Below, piece by piece: positions 23,906-38,800 of a stretch of 64,000 bases of DNA. The notes beneath the pieces are model-generated. The model ran no database searches. It saw only the letters and a program-made list of their open reading frames with translations, and was not told where the DNA came from. Source of the DNA: Anarhynchus alexandrinus (lineage: Eukaryota > Chordata > Aves > Charadriiformes > Charadriidae); the NCBI GenBank assembly GCA_008711295.1, contig VUYV01000149.1:434001-498000 (forward strand), written 5' to 3'. Position 1 is the stretch's first letter, and every line of letters starts with the position of its first letter. The position numbers and the translations under genes were made by a program.

Positions 23906-24917
23906 GCCTAATTTTCTTATATCTTGTATTTTTAATGGAAATGTTGAACTCAAATTAGACGATAAAACACCATTTATAAATAACATCCCTATGGGGACTC
24001 CAGCCTGTTGTAGGGTATTTCTTTTCCCTATAAATAATGTCTTTTTATTTCTTCGTTTCTATTTCCTTTATTTTTGCTTGTGGCCTTCGCCACAGCTATC
24101 TGCTCCAAGGAACCCAACTGATTATATGCAGGAATATTTGCTTTTTGATGTTTTGCTACATCTTGTATTTCTAGGAGCTTTAGTGGCAGTAGCACCTGGT
24201 GTAACATATTCCTAGAAATTTGACCCCCAGTTTCAAGACTTCCCTGGGTTTTATGAGTGTTCAGGTGCTGCAGAATTTGGCCTTTCGGCCGCCCGGGTTT
24301 GATCCCCACAGTTAGTGCTGTGAAGCCAAATAAAAGCCTATACCAATCTGAGTTTTGACAAAAACATTTCAAATCCTTTCCATTGGCTGGAATGGTAAAC
24401 GAGCCAAGGAGAAGTATTTGGTGGTTCTCGTTGTCATTTTCAGTTTGTTGTGTATTTAAGGCCACTTGTCCACTGATTGGATTGGAAGGAGTAAGTTGAG
24501 CTGGGTCACAATCGTTTTGGCTGCTCAGAGGCTGCGGTGGTGGTGCGTTGGCTGTCCGTCTGCTGCACTTACAGCTGCTGAACTCGGCATCCTCATTTTT
24601 AGCATCTGCGAGATTTTACTGTTATGTTCAGCTTGTAAAACCTTAGGAAACGAGATTTTTGCCTGAGCCTATGACTTTTCAAATCCTGTGCAGTAGAATT
24701 TGAAATGTCTTACAGAGATATTCCCAGATACTGGGACCAAAATAGTAAGAAATATTTGAACTGAACTTTACACTACAGATCTTTAAAGTTAAAAGTGTTT
24801 CTTAGGGTTTTTGTTATAAACCTTTTGCTTAATTTAATTTTTGAGCCAATTTTTGTAAGCAGCACAGTTAGACTAGATGGATCACTTCCTTGTCAGTTGT
24901 AGCTTTTTGCCTTGCAA

Positions 24918-24931
24918 ATATATATATATAT
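24918..24931. repeat. (AT)7 microsatellite
   Basis: Fourteen bases of alternating A and T are followed by TTTATAC. Confidence 0.85.
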
Positions 24932-26850
24932 TTATACAGAACTCTGTAATTACCTTCATTGAAAAAGGAAATAATGTTCATGATTTATAAAGTAGCTTAG
25001 TCACGTAGGACAGTTTGGTAACTTGTAAGTGCATCTTGTATTTTCTTGTGTTGCCTTTATTGGGATCTCTAAGGGTATAATTGAAATAGGATTGAAAAAT
25101 CCTTGAGGCGTCGTACCTAAAGGCAGATCTGTTGCTCTCTGATTTGTTCCTACTGCTTGTGATGCCTGGACTCTCAAAATAATTAGTAAAGCTTATTCTG
25201 TATTTGGAACTGTGTAGATGATTTCATGTAGTCAGTTTTGTAAGAATCTGATCTAATTTCAAGTGTTATTCATAATGGTTTGGATATACATGAAGTCCAC
25301 AAAGGCTTGTATGACTTCTTTGTGTGGTTTGACATCTATATGAATCCTTTGGATGAGATTGTTTGTATTCAGCTCAGCCCTTCTTCTACGTCAAACACAG
25401 CTCTGAAGACTTATAGTGGGAATCTGGGACAACACTTCTCCAGCACTGGCTTCATTTTGGTACCTATAGGCTGTTCTTAGGTCCATATGCACTCTGGAGG
25501 GAGAGCAAGGAGACAGTCTGTAATGGCCTAAGCTGTATTTTTGGCAAAATTTGTGTTCAGACCCTCTGAAAATTTATCTGGGAAGAGAGACACCACAGGC
25601 CGGATCATACTTGAAATTCTAGTTAAACTGATTTGCTTAAAATTGAGCATAAAACCGTCAGCATAACCGTCAGTTAAATAAAAGGGAAGATGGGTATCAC
25701 AAGACAACATCTGAAAATATCTCGGGGAAAAAAAAGAACAATTCGGGGAACGCATTAATAATAGGAGCCTGTTTGCTTTCTTATGGTTTAGACCAGACTG
25801 TGATTTCTTGTTTTCTTTTTTTTTTAAGTGCAGAAGTATTTAATTAAATCTAACTATAATCATCCCTGTGGTATCGTCGGGCTTTTTTATGTTGCAAACT
25901 GCCCAGAATGCTTTGGATTCACTCATTCTGTTAGTTTGCTGATAATAAAACAATTTGGAAGGCCAAGTCACTTGTAGCATTTCAAGAAGAAGAAATAGTG
26001 CCACATGCTTTTGAAACGTTTTGCTTCCTGGCTTAGAATTTTTATCTGTTGCAAAAGTGAGTGCGGGCTGTGAGCAAGAGCAATCAATCTGCTAAACAGC
26101 AGAATCATTAGAAATCTGCGTTAGAACTGAAATGATGAGAATTACCCTGAGATATAAATTAACGCAAAACCCCTACAATGTTTAAAATCCTTCCACAATT
26201 ACATAAATCCCTCTTTGAACGTATATTACTTTCTCAGCTTCGGTTCCAAAAGTCAGTGGTTATTTTCTGACAGTGTTTAAAGGTAATGATTTTGTACTTA
26301 TCATTCCTAGAGGTCTCGCATTTTTTTTCCAGATCAGAAGATTTATGGCATGAAGAGATCCAAAATAAAAGACCTTCAATGTGATCTTTCAACTGCATGT
26401 AATTTTAGAAATAACTGGAAGGTAGATTACATTTAGTTTTCTGAAAGTTTCAAAAGCAGTTACATCCTTTCTGTCCAACAAACCCTCAACAACAGAAGTG
26501 CCAAACTGAATCCAACACGTCCACAAAAATAATATCTCTATTTTGTGTTGCATGTTAGAAGTGAAAGCCTTAAAAATCACGCAGGCATGTCCTTCTCATC
26601 CTTGTCCATTAATTCTAAGTAGATTCCGTTAGATTTCTGTGTTAAATCTGTTTGCTGACAGTGAGCCAGAGAAGCTGTGTGCTTGGAAAAAAACTCGATT
26701 TCTACCAGCGTAAGCCATATGGGGCAGTTGCGTTCCCTGGAGATGAGTTTCCACCAGAGACTCCTCCTTTCTTGCAAAGATACCATATCTTTTTGTGCAA
26801 GTATAAATTAAAAAAGGTGAAATGCGCTGAGATGGGTTTTACCGCTCTCT

Positions 26851-26862
26851 CACACACACACA
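26851..26862. repeat. (CA)6 microsatellite
   Basis: Six CA units are flanked by CTCTCT on the left and TCTCTCTT on the right. Confidence 0.85.
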
Positions 26863-29800
26863 TCTCTCTTTTGAGAATAAACCGGAGGTCCGGGTGTCAG
26901 CTTTGTGTTTCGTGTTTCTAGTCAGTGTTCGCAACTACACCTTCCCTCGCATCATCCCTCTGGTATCCCTGATGTGCGTTATACATTTCTGTATGTTCTT
27001 TGTCTCTGTATACATAAAGGGATAATTACATGAAGGATATATGTGAGTTAAGCAAGAATAAACACTTCTCATCTATGTTATGACGTCTATTGTACAAACT
27101 TTATGTAATCCATGCAGACTAGGTTTTTTTTCTTTATTTTTTTTTTTACAGAAATAAAACTCCCTGAGATTTGTCAGGATTCAACCATTTGAAATACCTA
27201 GGCATGTAAGGGTCAAGAAGTATTCTGCTGTTAATAACTTGAGCATTATGTTAAGCAAACAGAGCTGTAAAAGCAAAAATTGTGTGGCTGCCTTTGCTGT
27301 GAAGATACACAATCCTTACTATGAGGCTAAGCAGAACTTTTTGACCCTCGCTGGGTTCTGTACAGACCACTACCATGTAAACCGATGGTTGCTGCGATTA
27401 ATACTTTGAATTTCAGTAATTTTCATAGCAGCGATGCTATGTGAGCTAGGTGCTTGTAAGCATAACGCTGTGTGAAGATTTTTATGTTGATGCTAAAGGT
27501 ATTGTTTTAGCAGTTTAGATGCTTTAAGCTGTGACTATTGGCACCCTCTCTAGTTCCCAGCTGCTTGTTGCCACTGGTTTTCAGTGTCAGCACAGCTGTT
27601 TGTGTAACTGTGCTGGGAAATGGGTGTGGAAAACCGCCTGGCTGGCTCAGGACCTGACCTCAGGGTGGGCGGAGGTAAAGAGGGTGTTTTTTACGTTTGG
27701 CTTTTGTACCACTGTTCCATGTGAATTTGAGGGAAAATTAATGAATTCTGATATCCATAATGACTTGTATTATATACATGGGATATGCCAAACTGAGACG
27801 TAAATTGCTTTATTTTTCAATCTGTTTGTGTTTTGCCGGTCTTCAATCCTAATTCAAATCCCCACTGTGCCACATAGTGGACTAATGCCTGATCATCATT
27901 TATAAACACTGAGGGCACACAGGAGAGGGAGACAGTATGAGAAGCTTAGATGATATCACACAGATCACAGATTATTAATGTTTATTGGGAAACAAACAGC
28001 CTAATGACCAGGCATGGTTTTCAGGTAAATAAATATGTTCCAGAAAGCATCCTGTGTTATCATTCCTGGAATTACAGCTTTCAGACTTTTTGCTTAATCT
28101 ATCTGAAGGCTAATTCCAGACAAAATTTTCCTATTGAAACAAATCCTCGTGGTCTACCATAGGACGAGAACGTTTGGTCCTCTATTTTATACCACTGGGA
28201 AAATGATACCCCAAAGTTTCCAGAAATACGGTACGGTATTAAAGGAGTTTCTTTCTGAAGAGCAAATATCCAGGCGGTTACGTACCAGCGATGTGGTGTG
28301 TGAAGAGGAAAGTAGCCTGCAAACTGCTTAATTACCTGCCTGTTTGCAGGTTGTTATTTTCTCCTAATACTTGTATGATTCAAATACGTCCTGCTCTGCA
28401 GTTTTCCCCCTTTAGGTGGTTGCTTGTAAGGCAAAAGCTTGGCTTGGCTGTACTGGTTTTTTCCTACACATAAATGAAATTGTGAATTGAGAAAGTGCTT
28501 TTGAAGCCAGGAAAATGGAGTTGTAGGTATCACTTTTCTTTGTTTTTAAACAGCAAGAACAGTGATCTGATTGCTTGGTGTTCCTTCCTCGTGCCTCCGG
28601 AATCTCCCCGTTGTCCCTCTCACAGGGAGACGTCCCTCCCCGGTTAACTCGCTGTCACTCGGCTCAGTGTTCTGACAGCAAAATGAGTGCGGTGGTGAGT
28701 CATGGCTGCAGAAAGCCGTTTCAAGGACAAGCCAAGGGTGTTGAAGGCGGCGGCTTGATAAAGCCAGGATTCGGGACCAGTTCCACTGTTCCCAGCCTCA
28801 AGGAATTTGCCTTTAAGAAGCTGAGGCTCTGGTAGTGAAGCCAGACTCTTAAAAGCAACAAAAGCAAAATCTTTGGATGCGGTTTCCTGCTGCAATTTTG
28901 TGTTTAGGTCCTATGACGTTGCACAAAGCAGCGTTACATAAAGCACAGCAGATGCAGTCTGGATTCAGGGGCAGGGGAAAAGCACGAACCAAAGCCCAGT
29001 GCAGCGTGCCATAGCAGAGGAAAGCATCTTTGAGATAGAACGAAAAAGAAATTCCAAGTGGGGGGCTGACACGGAGCCTTAATAACTGCCTCAGGCTGGC
29101 ATTGACTTTTTTTTTTTTTTATAATGTTTAAGAAGATTTTAAGTAAGATTTACAACTTGACAATTGCGTCTGGTTTCTGTTGACGGGTCGGTCCCAGCCA
29201 GCGCAGAGCGCGGCTCTGGCGGGGAGGAAGGGTGTCTGTGCCCACACGTGCGCGGGGCAGCGAGAGACGGGGCAGGAGTCAGCACTGGGACCCTCAGCCA
29301 TCTGCTTACCCCCGCAGCAAAACTCTGCTTACCTCAGGAGTGGGATCAAGCTCTAAATTCAGCATTTATAAAGTAAAGGAGTCCTGGAAAAATCTGCGTC
29401 TTCACTGCAGTTGGAAATACGTGGTGACAGCGTGTATCCAGCTCGGTTTCTTTGATGGTTAACCACTAAGTCGGGACACCGCAGGCATCAGCACCGGGTA
29501 CCTGCCTGCCTGGGCATGGACACAGTCCTGCTGGGGCTTATATGGCTGTTGCTGGAGCCTGCGGTCCTCTGGCTTTACCATCGTTTCTTACATGGGTAGG
29601 GTTAGAAGAGTTTGGTGCCGTGGATGTGAGCTATGTGTATGGTGAAGTCAGAGGCATGAAGTGCCTAATGCCACGACCAGGCACAGCGAAGTCCTTTCTA
29701 GTGAGGGAGCTAGTGAATCCAGCAACAAATACGCTTTCAAGGCATTGTATTTTGAGAAAGTTGGTCCGTGTTGGTTCTGGTTAGATGTAGAGTGCATTAG

Positions 29801-32800
29801 TTGCTGAGTGTGGTTAGTTATAGAACATCGTCAGTAAATGATTTTGTATTCGTAAGATAAAAGCGTATTAGGTGGACTGGATTGATGGTTTTGAATCAGT
29901 TAATGATATCTGTCGCCTGTCTTCTTCAGCCTTTGGCAGAGGAAACATTGCACATGTTACAGATCTAGTGTTTTGATATGGGTGAGCACGAGTGGATGCG
30001 TAAGCTCTGTGAAGCATTCTTATGCATATATTTTCATCCGTGCCGAGGGTGGTCTTCACGTGTATCATCCTGACAGCACGTAAACAAGAGTGCAGTAGAT
30101 ACTTATCTAGAGATGAAGAGCCTGTGTTTTTATAGCATTAGAACTATAATAAAATGAACAAACTGGATGAATTCAAGATCATTTTCAGATCCAGAACCTT
30201 TCATCTCAGGTCACTGTGATCAAATTCAGCGGGACTCGGGATTACTGTTTCATGGCAAATCAGTCCAGTCCAGAAGTAGGGGGAAAGGTGAGGGGATCAA
30301 ACATAATTGGTACCCTTGTTGAATGAATTGCTCAGATATCCAGATCTGAATGAAATTGTAATACCTTCTCACTTTTACCAGACAGGTCTAATAGGTCAGA
30401 GTTTGGTAGGTCAGTGTAAAAGGAGCTTGAATTACCCATCCTGGGCTGTATCAGTCTTCTGAGGCTTGGCAGGCGGTGAACTTCATATGCACTAAGCTTA
30501 ATTGCAAATAAAGGCTGTGACACAAACAAAGCTCAGGAATTTAAAAGATTAATGCTGTTAGAATCTTTTTATGTTGCGCAAGCCTGTTTCTGTAATAACA
30601 GGAGTTGTTCCTTTTTCCCATAAGTTCTAGAATCTTGAGGGCACGTAAATGGAAAGCGATATTGGTACTTGGTATTAGTAGTCTCATGTAACTCCTTTTG
30701 AAGTTTTTTGTTGGCTGCTCTGTTTCATAATCATTAGACAAATACAGTATTTTTCTTAAGATTTTCAAAGTCTTGCAATGTGAGCAATATTTTGTTTTCT
30801 TAAGAGGGCTTTTCCTCGGTGTCATTTATAAGCCTGCAAAGTATGTAGTATTCTATGGCCATCTTTGACGACATCAATTCTGACAGTATATGCATATTGC
30901 TACATGCTTATCTCCCAAAATTTTACTTACTTTGTGCCCATGCTTCTCTCTTAATAAAGCAAGCAAGCAACCAACCCCTCCCCCCCAAATAGGTGTGTAA
31001 CATTGAATAATAGAGGATAGACAATTTCCCTGAAGTGCTTAAGAAGTTTCAAGGAGAGAGTGAGAACTGTGCTGAGCAGTAGAAACTCAGAGGGAAGAAG
31101 GAAGGGCTGTCTGATATTGATCAGTGACATTGGTTTCTTTGAGATAAAATGAAGGGGAAAATAAGGAATGTGGAAAAGGATATAGAGGGAAAAGGGAAGA
31201 TCTGTTAAGATGATCTTCAGGAAGAGCAGTAAACAGGAGGCACATAGGGAAACAGGGAAAAATATAAATACGTTTAACAGAAGGGATAGCAGAATTAGGG
31301 CAAAACACACACACCCCCAAAGTCTGCCTTTTAGCATCCTGAATATTTCGGCATGACCATTCAGTTCGTCTCTGCTTGTCGTTTACATAACCTGTAGAAA
31401 ACAAATGCATACTCAACATGTCTGCCTGAAAGGAATGACTTCATCCTTAGCCCTGGTATTTCAAGGTGTTTGCACTTTCTATATTAATCAAAATTATTTC
31501 ATAATATGAAAGTATGTTATCAGTGCTATTTAAACTGATAACATTCTCTAAATATTGCTAAAGCATACATAGAAATTGTGTCTGATTTTCTTGTCTCTGC
31601 CTCTTGTTTAGTGTTAATGTGTGTCATGCTTAAGGGATGTATTAATGAACCTTTTTTTTTTATCCTGCAATGACAATCCTCTAGGCCCGGTGTCTTCATT
31701 AATGAATAATGATGGAACAGAGTAGGCAGTTGGGTCATTTTATCCTTTAAGTGCGATGAAGAGCCCTGAAGAGAATGCTGCATTGCAGCTATAAGCAAAA
31801 TGGTTGAACAGATGACAAAATACTTCTGAATTATAGTCTGCATTTCTGGAACATTCTGGGTTTTAGGAAGGTTGCCAGTTTCCCAAAATATTTTTCTTAG
31901 GAAAGGAATATTTTTTTTTTTTTTGCTACTTAAGAAAGACTTATTCCAATGCCTTCTAGTCTTTGAACTTGGAAACCACAGCTTCAGTAAAAATATCAAG
32001 TCACTTATCATGCTGTGTTCAACAGCCATTGAAAAGGACTTGGGAACCCTTCTGTTTCATAATGTTTGGATAGCAGTTGGCTAGGAGTAATTTGCATAAA
32101 ATGTTGGACACCAACCTTACCGTGAATTTGGACTGCTTTTCCCCAAAACATTTTGTGTGAGGCAGGAACCATACAAGAAAAATAAGCTGCCCGGTTAAGG
32201 AACTATACAAAGGAAAGCCTACTCTGCTACCTAAACAAAGCATATGAAAATCAAAATAAGGTTCCCGTTTACAGTTACTAATGGGACAAGCTAGCACCTC
32301 TAGGTTAAGTCATGTAAATGTTTTAAATGCTCCTTTTCTCGGGGGGAGCATAACTGAGATTACTTCATTTTTTCCATCTCTTTCAGTGTAAAGAATGTAA
32401 TGAAGTCCGTCCGTAGTGGTTCTCTAAACCTGTGCCTCTACGTTACACAATAAAAGGTCTTTGTGTGCCTGGATTTCTGCTCCATTTTCATATCATAAGA
32501 AAATTGGGTTTAGTTGCTTTTCTTTAATCTCTTTCTGCTTCTCTTCTGTTTCTTGGTCTTTTTGTTTCTCTACTTGCAAGAATTTGTTTCTAATTTGACA
32601 AATAAATTATTTTCTTATCTTGCTCCGTGAAGCGCGGCTTCAACTCCAAATACCCGTACTGCCACAGCTGTGGGAGGAGGAGGTGCGCGTCTCCAGCAGC
32701 AGCTTGGGGAAGCTGAGGTGAAAGTGGTCTAAATCAAACTCAGTCTAAAGGATTTACCTATTCTCAGCCTGTGGATTTATTCTGGAACATCTATGCCTGA

Positions 32801-35800
32801 TTAACCATTATGGATTAACTCCTTCTATGGAGTTTCTTATTTTTGATTAAGAGTACCTCTTCCCAGTTGAGCTGAATTAAGCAAACCAATGAATTAATGG
32901 GCTGGAAGTAAAGTGCCATGGCCAACGCAGTATCAACATAGTTAGCTGCTGTGCAAGGAAAACGGTTAAGCCATAAATTGATTAAATGACTTCTAATTTG
33001 AGATCTCATTTTAAATAAAGACTTAAGCTTCCACATATGTAATGAAGGTCAATTAGTAACTGTAGGGGTTATTTTGGGGGGTATTAAGAAAATGTGATTT
33101 TTGTTTGCTCACTGAAGGATGGTTGTTAATATGAATTTGGTGCTTCTATTATGATACAATATAATATTTTGATTTCTGCTGATGTGTCTAACACCAAAAA
33201 CTATCTGTAGTATGACCACATTTCTGCTTTATTGCATTCTCTTGAATGTGCACTTGCCAAAAGACACACAAAGTTTTCAACTTCTCAAACCATGGAACAC
33301 AAAATTAAAAAGATGGAAGAAGTCATTCTTAACATAAGGAACACACAGATATTATGACCAGATAAGTGAAGAGATTTGAATACAAATCCTTTCCCACTTT
33401 TGTCACCTTGAATTGAGCTTCTTTATAGTTGAGCAATTTTCTGTGGCTTTTTGGATTGCTGGAACTCCATCTTCTGTTTCAGAAAAATGTTTCCTACTTT
33501 TGTCCTCAGTGAGAACGGGGTTTTGGATCTGAAGTCTTCTCCTTTCAGGAGTCTCCCAGGGTGTGCTCTTGCTACTTGTTTGCTGTTTCTGTCTCACGTT
33601 TGCCTCTGCTCCTTGGCATTCCCACGGTTTGAGCTCACCAAGGTCGGTAGCTCTAGTTATTTGGATGCCCCTACCCAACAGAAAGGGTTTCCACGTCACC
33701 CCAGCGATAAAATGCAAGATGAGATGCAGGTCAGGGTCTCAGTTTCTTACAGAATATGCATTGGAATATACAATATACGTATTCAATAAAGAGTGAAAAA
33801 CAGCCTGGTGAGATACACTATTCATTTGTGGAGAAAACCTGTGAGCAAACCTTCGTTAAGTCTTACATGTTCTAGAATATTTCTATTAAGACTGGTTTTT
33901 TGAAGTGGGACCAGTTCGGTCTGCATAAAAATATATGGTGTCCTTGACTGCTTCTGACTTATGCCCTTACTGCAGCTGGTGACAAGGAACACCTTCCTTG
34001 AGGTCCCTACTTTATAATTGAATTTAGTATTTGATTTGCACCAGGAGAGAATTTGGAGAACTTCAGTAGTGATTATTACATTCAGATTAGGTTAGTTATG
34101 TTGAGGACTAATCAAGGTGATTGACAATATATGCTTCATAGAAGAGAGAGTCTATTCTTTTGGGCTTTTTAGTGTGCTAAATTAGGAGGCGTCTGTGGGT
34201 GTTGTGTTCCTAATGGAGTTCTGCTGCATGTGGGTATAAGAATAAAGTCATGCCGTATCCCACAGTACATCTTGGGATTGCTTTGGTCACAGTTTATATT
34301 TTCTAATAATTCCAAAATAAAACAGGAGTCAAGAAAATGTTGTCACTTTTCACAGTATTAAAAAAGGCATCTCTTGGTATTATCCTGGTTTTATTATTTT
34401 TATATAAGGCTGAGAACTCTTTGGAGGAATAACATGACATCTGTTCCAACAGTACCATCATCCCAACTAATACGCCGCTACTGATGGTGAGTCCCCTGCT
34501 CTACTCTGCTGCTCTTTTACACCTGGGCAGCTCTTGTGGACTGAATTAACTAATTACCAGAAGACTGGAAGGTCTTGAGACTGTCTTTGCCATCTTTTCT
34601 CCACTTTTCTAGAAAATGGGGCTATAGGGAGCTTGTTTGACTTGCTAAATTGTCAATGCCCAGTGACTCTAAACTTTGACTATCTCTCTGTGTTCAGTGA
34701 CGAGATACTCACTGTAATAGTATTCATGTTGGCACCTTTGGATGGAATTTTACAGCTTCTTCCTCTTTTATTGTTCCTCCAAGTCTGTGTGGTACTTCAG
34801 TCTCCGGGAAAGGCAGATGATGATCTAAAGGATGGGTCCCACTTGTTTATGAAGGGGATGAAGCAAATGGGTAATGATGAGTGCAACGGTGTTACGCAGG
34901 TAGCAGAGCACATGCACAGCGTGTGCTGTGCCAGAGGTTTCAAAGGCCTAATTATTGTAACGCTCCTGAGCAGTGGGATGTAATCCACTGGATGCTCAAA
35001 AAGCATCTTATTATCTTACTGTCTCCTCACAAGTTGGGCATTGTGGTTTTGAGTGACATCATTGTCACTTGCAGGCGTGAGAGTGGCATTTAATGTCGCT
35101 TGCAGATGGCGTAATGACCGTGGCACTTTGTTTTCTTCAGTGCTCTCACTTTTTTTTAGATCCCTTGAATACTCTCCTGAATAGACAGCAGCGTAAGACG
35201 CACTATGGCGAATGCTCTGCCTCTCGCAGAGGCATAGCTTGAAGCCGGGACAGTTGCTGTGTAGCTGACATTACTCACAGGCAAAGCAGATGACGCTGAC
35301 AAAGATAGCAATGAAATTAAGAAGAGTTGCCAAGTAGCAGCACTTGGAGGTAACACCTCAGAAAAATGCAGCTCATTGCTATCTGGTTTATTTGTTGTTT
35401 TTTCTTCAGCGAGGGTGGGAAAGAATCGTGCTATGGAAGCGCACTCGGCATAGTGGTTTCTGCTGTTTTCACTGTGACTCCCTTATAGACATCACAAACA
35501 TGCGTCTCTTTCTTCAGAACATAAGATTTCTCCTTCTGTTATTTATTATAATGTAAAAGATTAAGACACGTATATGAGGAATTAGCTACTTTAACCTACA
35601 AATTCCTTGCCTCTTCTATAAAAAACCCACCCTCTTTTCCATTCTGCTGCTGTTATAGAGCATCTGTTGTTACGCTGTTACTTTTAACCTTTCCAATAGG
35701 CTTCCTCAGATAAATATAAGCTATAGACCTTTGGAACTGCTTATTCTGAAGAAACTATGGTGATTGCAGTGGCAAATAATAATAGTAAAAAAAAATAGAG

Positions 35801-38800
35801 AGAGAGATGCATGGGACTTCCAGGACACTGGACACAGCCTCATGCTGTACTGACTTAGAAGTCTTTCTAATGCATCTTCAGCTGCATAATGTCTTCCTCT
35901 CTCAGGCCGTGCTTTCCCAGTTGCACATGCTTTATTCCTTGGGCATTTGCTTTCTCAGATGACCATGACTGTCATCCAGAGTGGACGTGCACTACAGAAC
36001 TGAACGGAAAATCATGAGAAGACTTCAGCGAGTCTAGGCCCCATCAAGTGCCAGCTTGCCAACTTCCAGTGGCGTGAAGTTGCTATCTGTACTGTGATAA
36101 AAAATGGGAAAAATCAAAGTTGAAGGCTCTTTATCACCTGTGAACAGTAGACAGCGTCGCAGCTATTTTTGTAATTGTGGGTTTCTTTGTTGTGGGGTTA
36201 CTCAGCAGCAGGAGTCCCCAGGCTCCGTGTCACGGGTCACCCTCACTTGCGATTGACAGTAAGTATAACAAGCCTGTGCACATGCAGAGTGGGACATGCG
36301 GCTCCGTGGTTTTTTTCTCTCTCCTGTGCTAGGAGAGGATCCCACACACAGACCCCATGCCATTCCCTGCTCTGCTGCTTGCCCGTGGCTAGCTCTGCTC
36401 CTGCTGGTGGGTCCATGGCGGTTACCTGTCTCCTGCACTCCAGGCCTGAGAGACAGCAGATCCTTCATGCGGGTGCTTACTTGAGCCATGTAATCAGGGC
36501 CTCCCTGTGGACTGTGACTGATGGTAGTGTTTCCGCTGGGGACTTGCATCTCCCCAGGCTGTGCTGAATCCATGCAGACAGGCAGAAGCTGCCTCGGTGT
36601 GCTTGGCAGCAGCGCTGCTCAAACTGTGGGTTGGGAACAGCAAATCGCACATTGACTTCAGGGTCTTTTTTCCCTCCCCATCCCCTGTGGTTGCCATTAG
36701 CAATACGTATAAAGTGGTGAATTTCTTTGTAGGGTCCAGTGAGAGCAATGGTAAGTGGTTATGAAGGTGTGTTAATTAAGGAAAGCTTTCCACTTTGACT
36801 TTATTATGTGCTCATTTATTCCTTGTTCTTTTTTTTGGCAAAGACCTTGGATCTCCTCTGTTAAACTGAGATGATTGCTCTTCTCTGCCGTTAGCCGATT
36901 CATATGTTAGTGCTTTTCAAGCCTGATCCTACACAATAGCCAGTGAGTGTGGCTTAAGCTGTAGTCAGGGATACTTGATTTGATTTAAATATTAAGGGCA
37001 AGAAAAAGCTTTCACACTATGTGGAGCAATCATATTATAACTCAACACTGCAACAGCATGTTTTTGGTGCTATTTTCCTCATACTCTCCATCAGCTTCAC
37101 TGAAATGGTTCCATCTTGTATGTTGATGTTTTGGTAGGAAATGGGAGCTTTGTGGGTAATACATAAGCCTGTGCAGAAGGCATTTGCAGTATCTACTCTA
37201 AGTCATAATATTACCTTCGGCAGCAGTGACATCCTAGCTTTGTTTAAATAACCAAGAAAAGATGTTTGAAAAAACTATCTCAAGGCTTTGGCTACCTGGA
37301 AAGGGGGTTGGAGGAAAGAAACCATTACATTCCCCCCTTCCCTCTCCATCTCTTCCCAAAAGCCCCAATCTCAGTAAACTGCTGAGGATATGCGATGCTG
37401 ACCAAACCCAAAGTACCCAGCAGCTGTGGGCTGTCCCACTGGCTCGGGGTTAGCTGGCTGTGCTGCAGTAAAGACCTTCCATAACTTGTAGGTTCACTGT
37501 CCTTCAGCGCCAGGTGAAGATCTGTTACTGCACTGTTGCTTATATATAAGGTAACAAGGTATTTTTAGTGACTTCTTTATTACCTGGTTGATATATATAC
37601 ATAGTAGATTATTACTGTTTATTAGTGTTGCTGCCCTGAGTCTGTCATGACCTTATTGTACTCGATCAAGACAAAACGAAATGAAAACATCTCCAGGAGC
37701 TGGTGGTACACAAGATGAGATGTGTGTAAATGATGTAATGATTATCGAGTGGAGTAGGAGCTGAAGAAATGACTTCTGGTGGGATTATCTTCCCTCTCAA
37801 CAGCCGTACTCCCACTGACAGCAGCACATTTGTAAAAACGAAATCCTAATTCCCCGTTCTTTATATGGGAGCGTCAGCTCTGGTTGAATGCTTTGTTACC
37901 AGCCTTTGCAGAAAGCTTTTTGTTGTCTGTTTAGGCAAGAAAAATATTAGTCATCTGTTATGATACATATCTTGCCTTTAATATTTGATGGCTTGTCTGT
38001 TGTCTTGATACTTGCTCATGGTTATGGACTGCGCATAAGTCCAGTCATGAGATTATTATGAAATTGTAGCATGTCTTTCACATGAGTGGCTTTTTTTGGG
38101 GCTACGTTACAGTCGCTATCGGGAACCATTTTTTGGTTCTTCTGTTATTAGTCATTTTATGTAAATTATTTGTTCCTGGGTTAATAGCTTCTTTTCAGAG
38201 CAATTTTACTTTAAAAAGAAATTAGAAGAAGATAGAAGAAATAAAACCAAAATGGCTAGATGGGGAAATGCATGAAACATGTCGTGGAGCATTCAGTGCT
38301 GCTTGGCAGTGATAAATCCCGCGTGGGGTCTTGCAGCTGAGTGTAAATCAGGAATCCCAGGAGATGAGAATTTACTCCCCTGAAGTGCCACCAAACTGCC
38401 TGGGGCAAGAACCTCAGCCTTTCACTGCCTCGTAAAATGGAGATAAAGTTGCTGGTGCGGTTCTGTAGGTAGAAAGAGAACGAGAGATAGAAACTCGGTG
38501 TACAAATGCACGTTGTTATGTAGCAGTTCCTAACATGAACATTAAATGCATCGGTCTGTAAGACAGAACGTTAAGCCCTTCAGTTACTCTATTTTTTTAA
38601 AAGTCATGGATTTAGAGCTGTGCTCATGTACTTTGTGTGACTTCAGAGCGATGGTTCTGACTGCAGCCCGGGACAGGGAGGGTTCGCACGGGGGCTCTTG
38701 CAGGCAGGGTGCTGCTTTTCCCCTGCTGAGGGCGGTCCCTGCGCTGCGGGGCGGCACATCTCGAGGGCAGGACCTGCTGACTTGGCCAGCGGTTGCCGTT

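Noticed and set aside
23492..23911. 139-codon plus-strand frame
   Set aside because: Its second half is the reverse complement of the CR1 tail, a well-known source of false open frames, and its first half is a GC-rich patch.
24270..24320. tRNA-like B-box (GGGTTTGATCCCC)
   Set aside because: No matching A-box or cloverleaf could be built around it.
24867..24903. Possible + strand CR1-like trace (GACTAGATGGATCACTTCC)
   Set aside because: It resembles the GACTAGATGATC landmark of CR1/L3 tails, but only about 30 bases match and no flanking similarity could be seen.
31526..32029. 167-codon open frame on the minus strand
   Set aside because: No recognisable domain or signal, lysine- and serine-rich composition with a K run matching a T run on +, and no splice or promoter context. 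Chance frames of this size are expected in 64 kb.
36175..36567. 130-codon plus-strand frame with a 123-codon frame opposite
   Set aside because: Both strands are open in a GC-richer patch and neither shows a domain.
36610..36640. Possible second hAT transposon end (CTCAAACTGTGGGTTGGGAA)
   Set aside because: The core resembles hAT termini, but the first bases do not fit well and the following sequence diverges at once.
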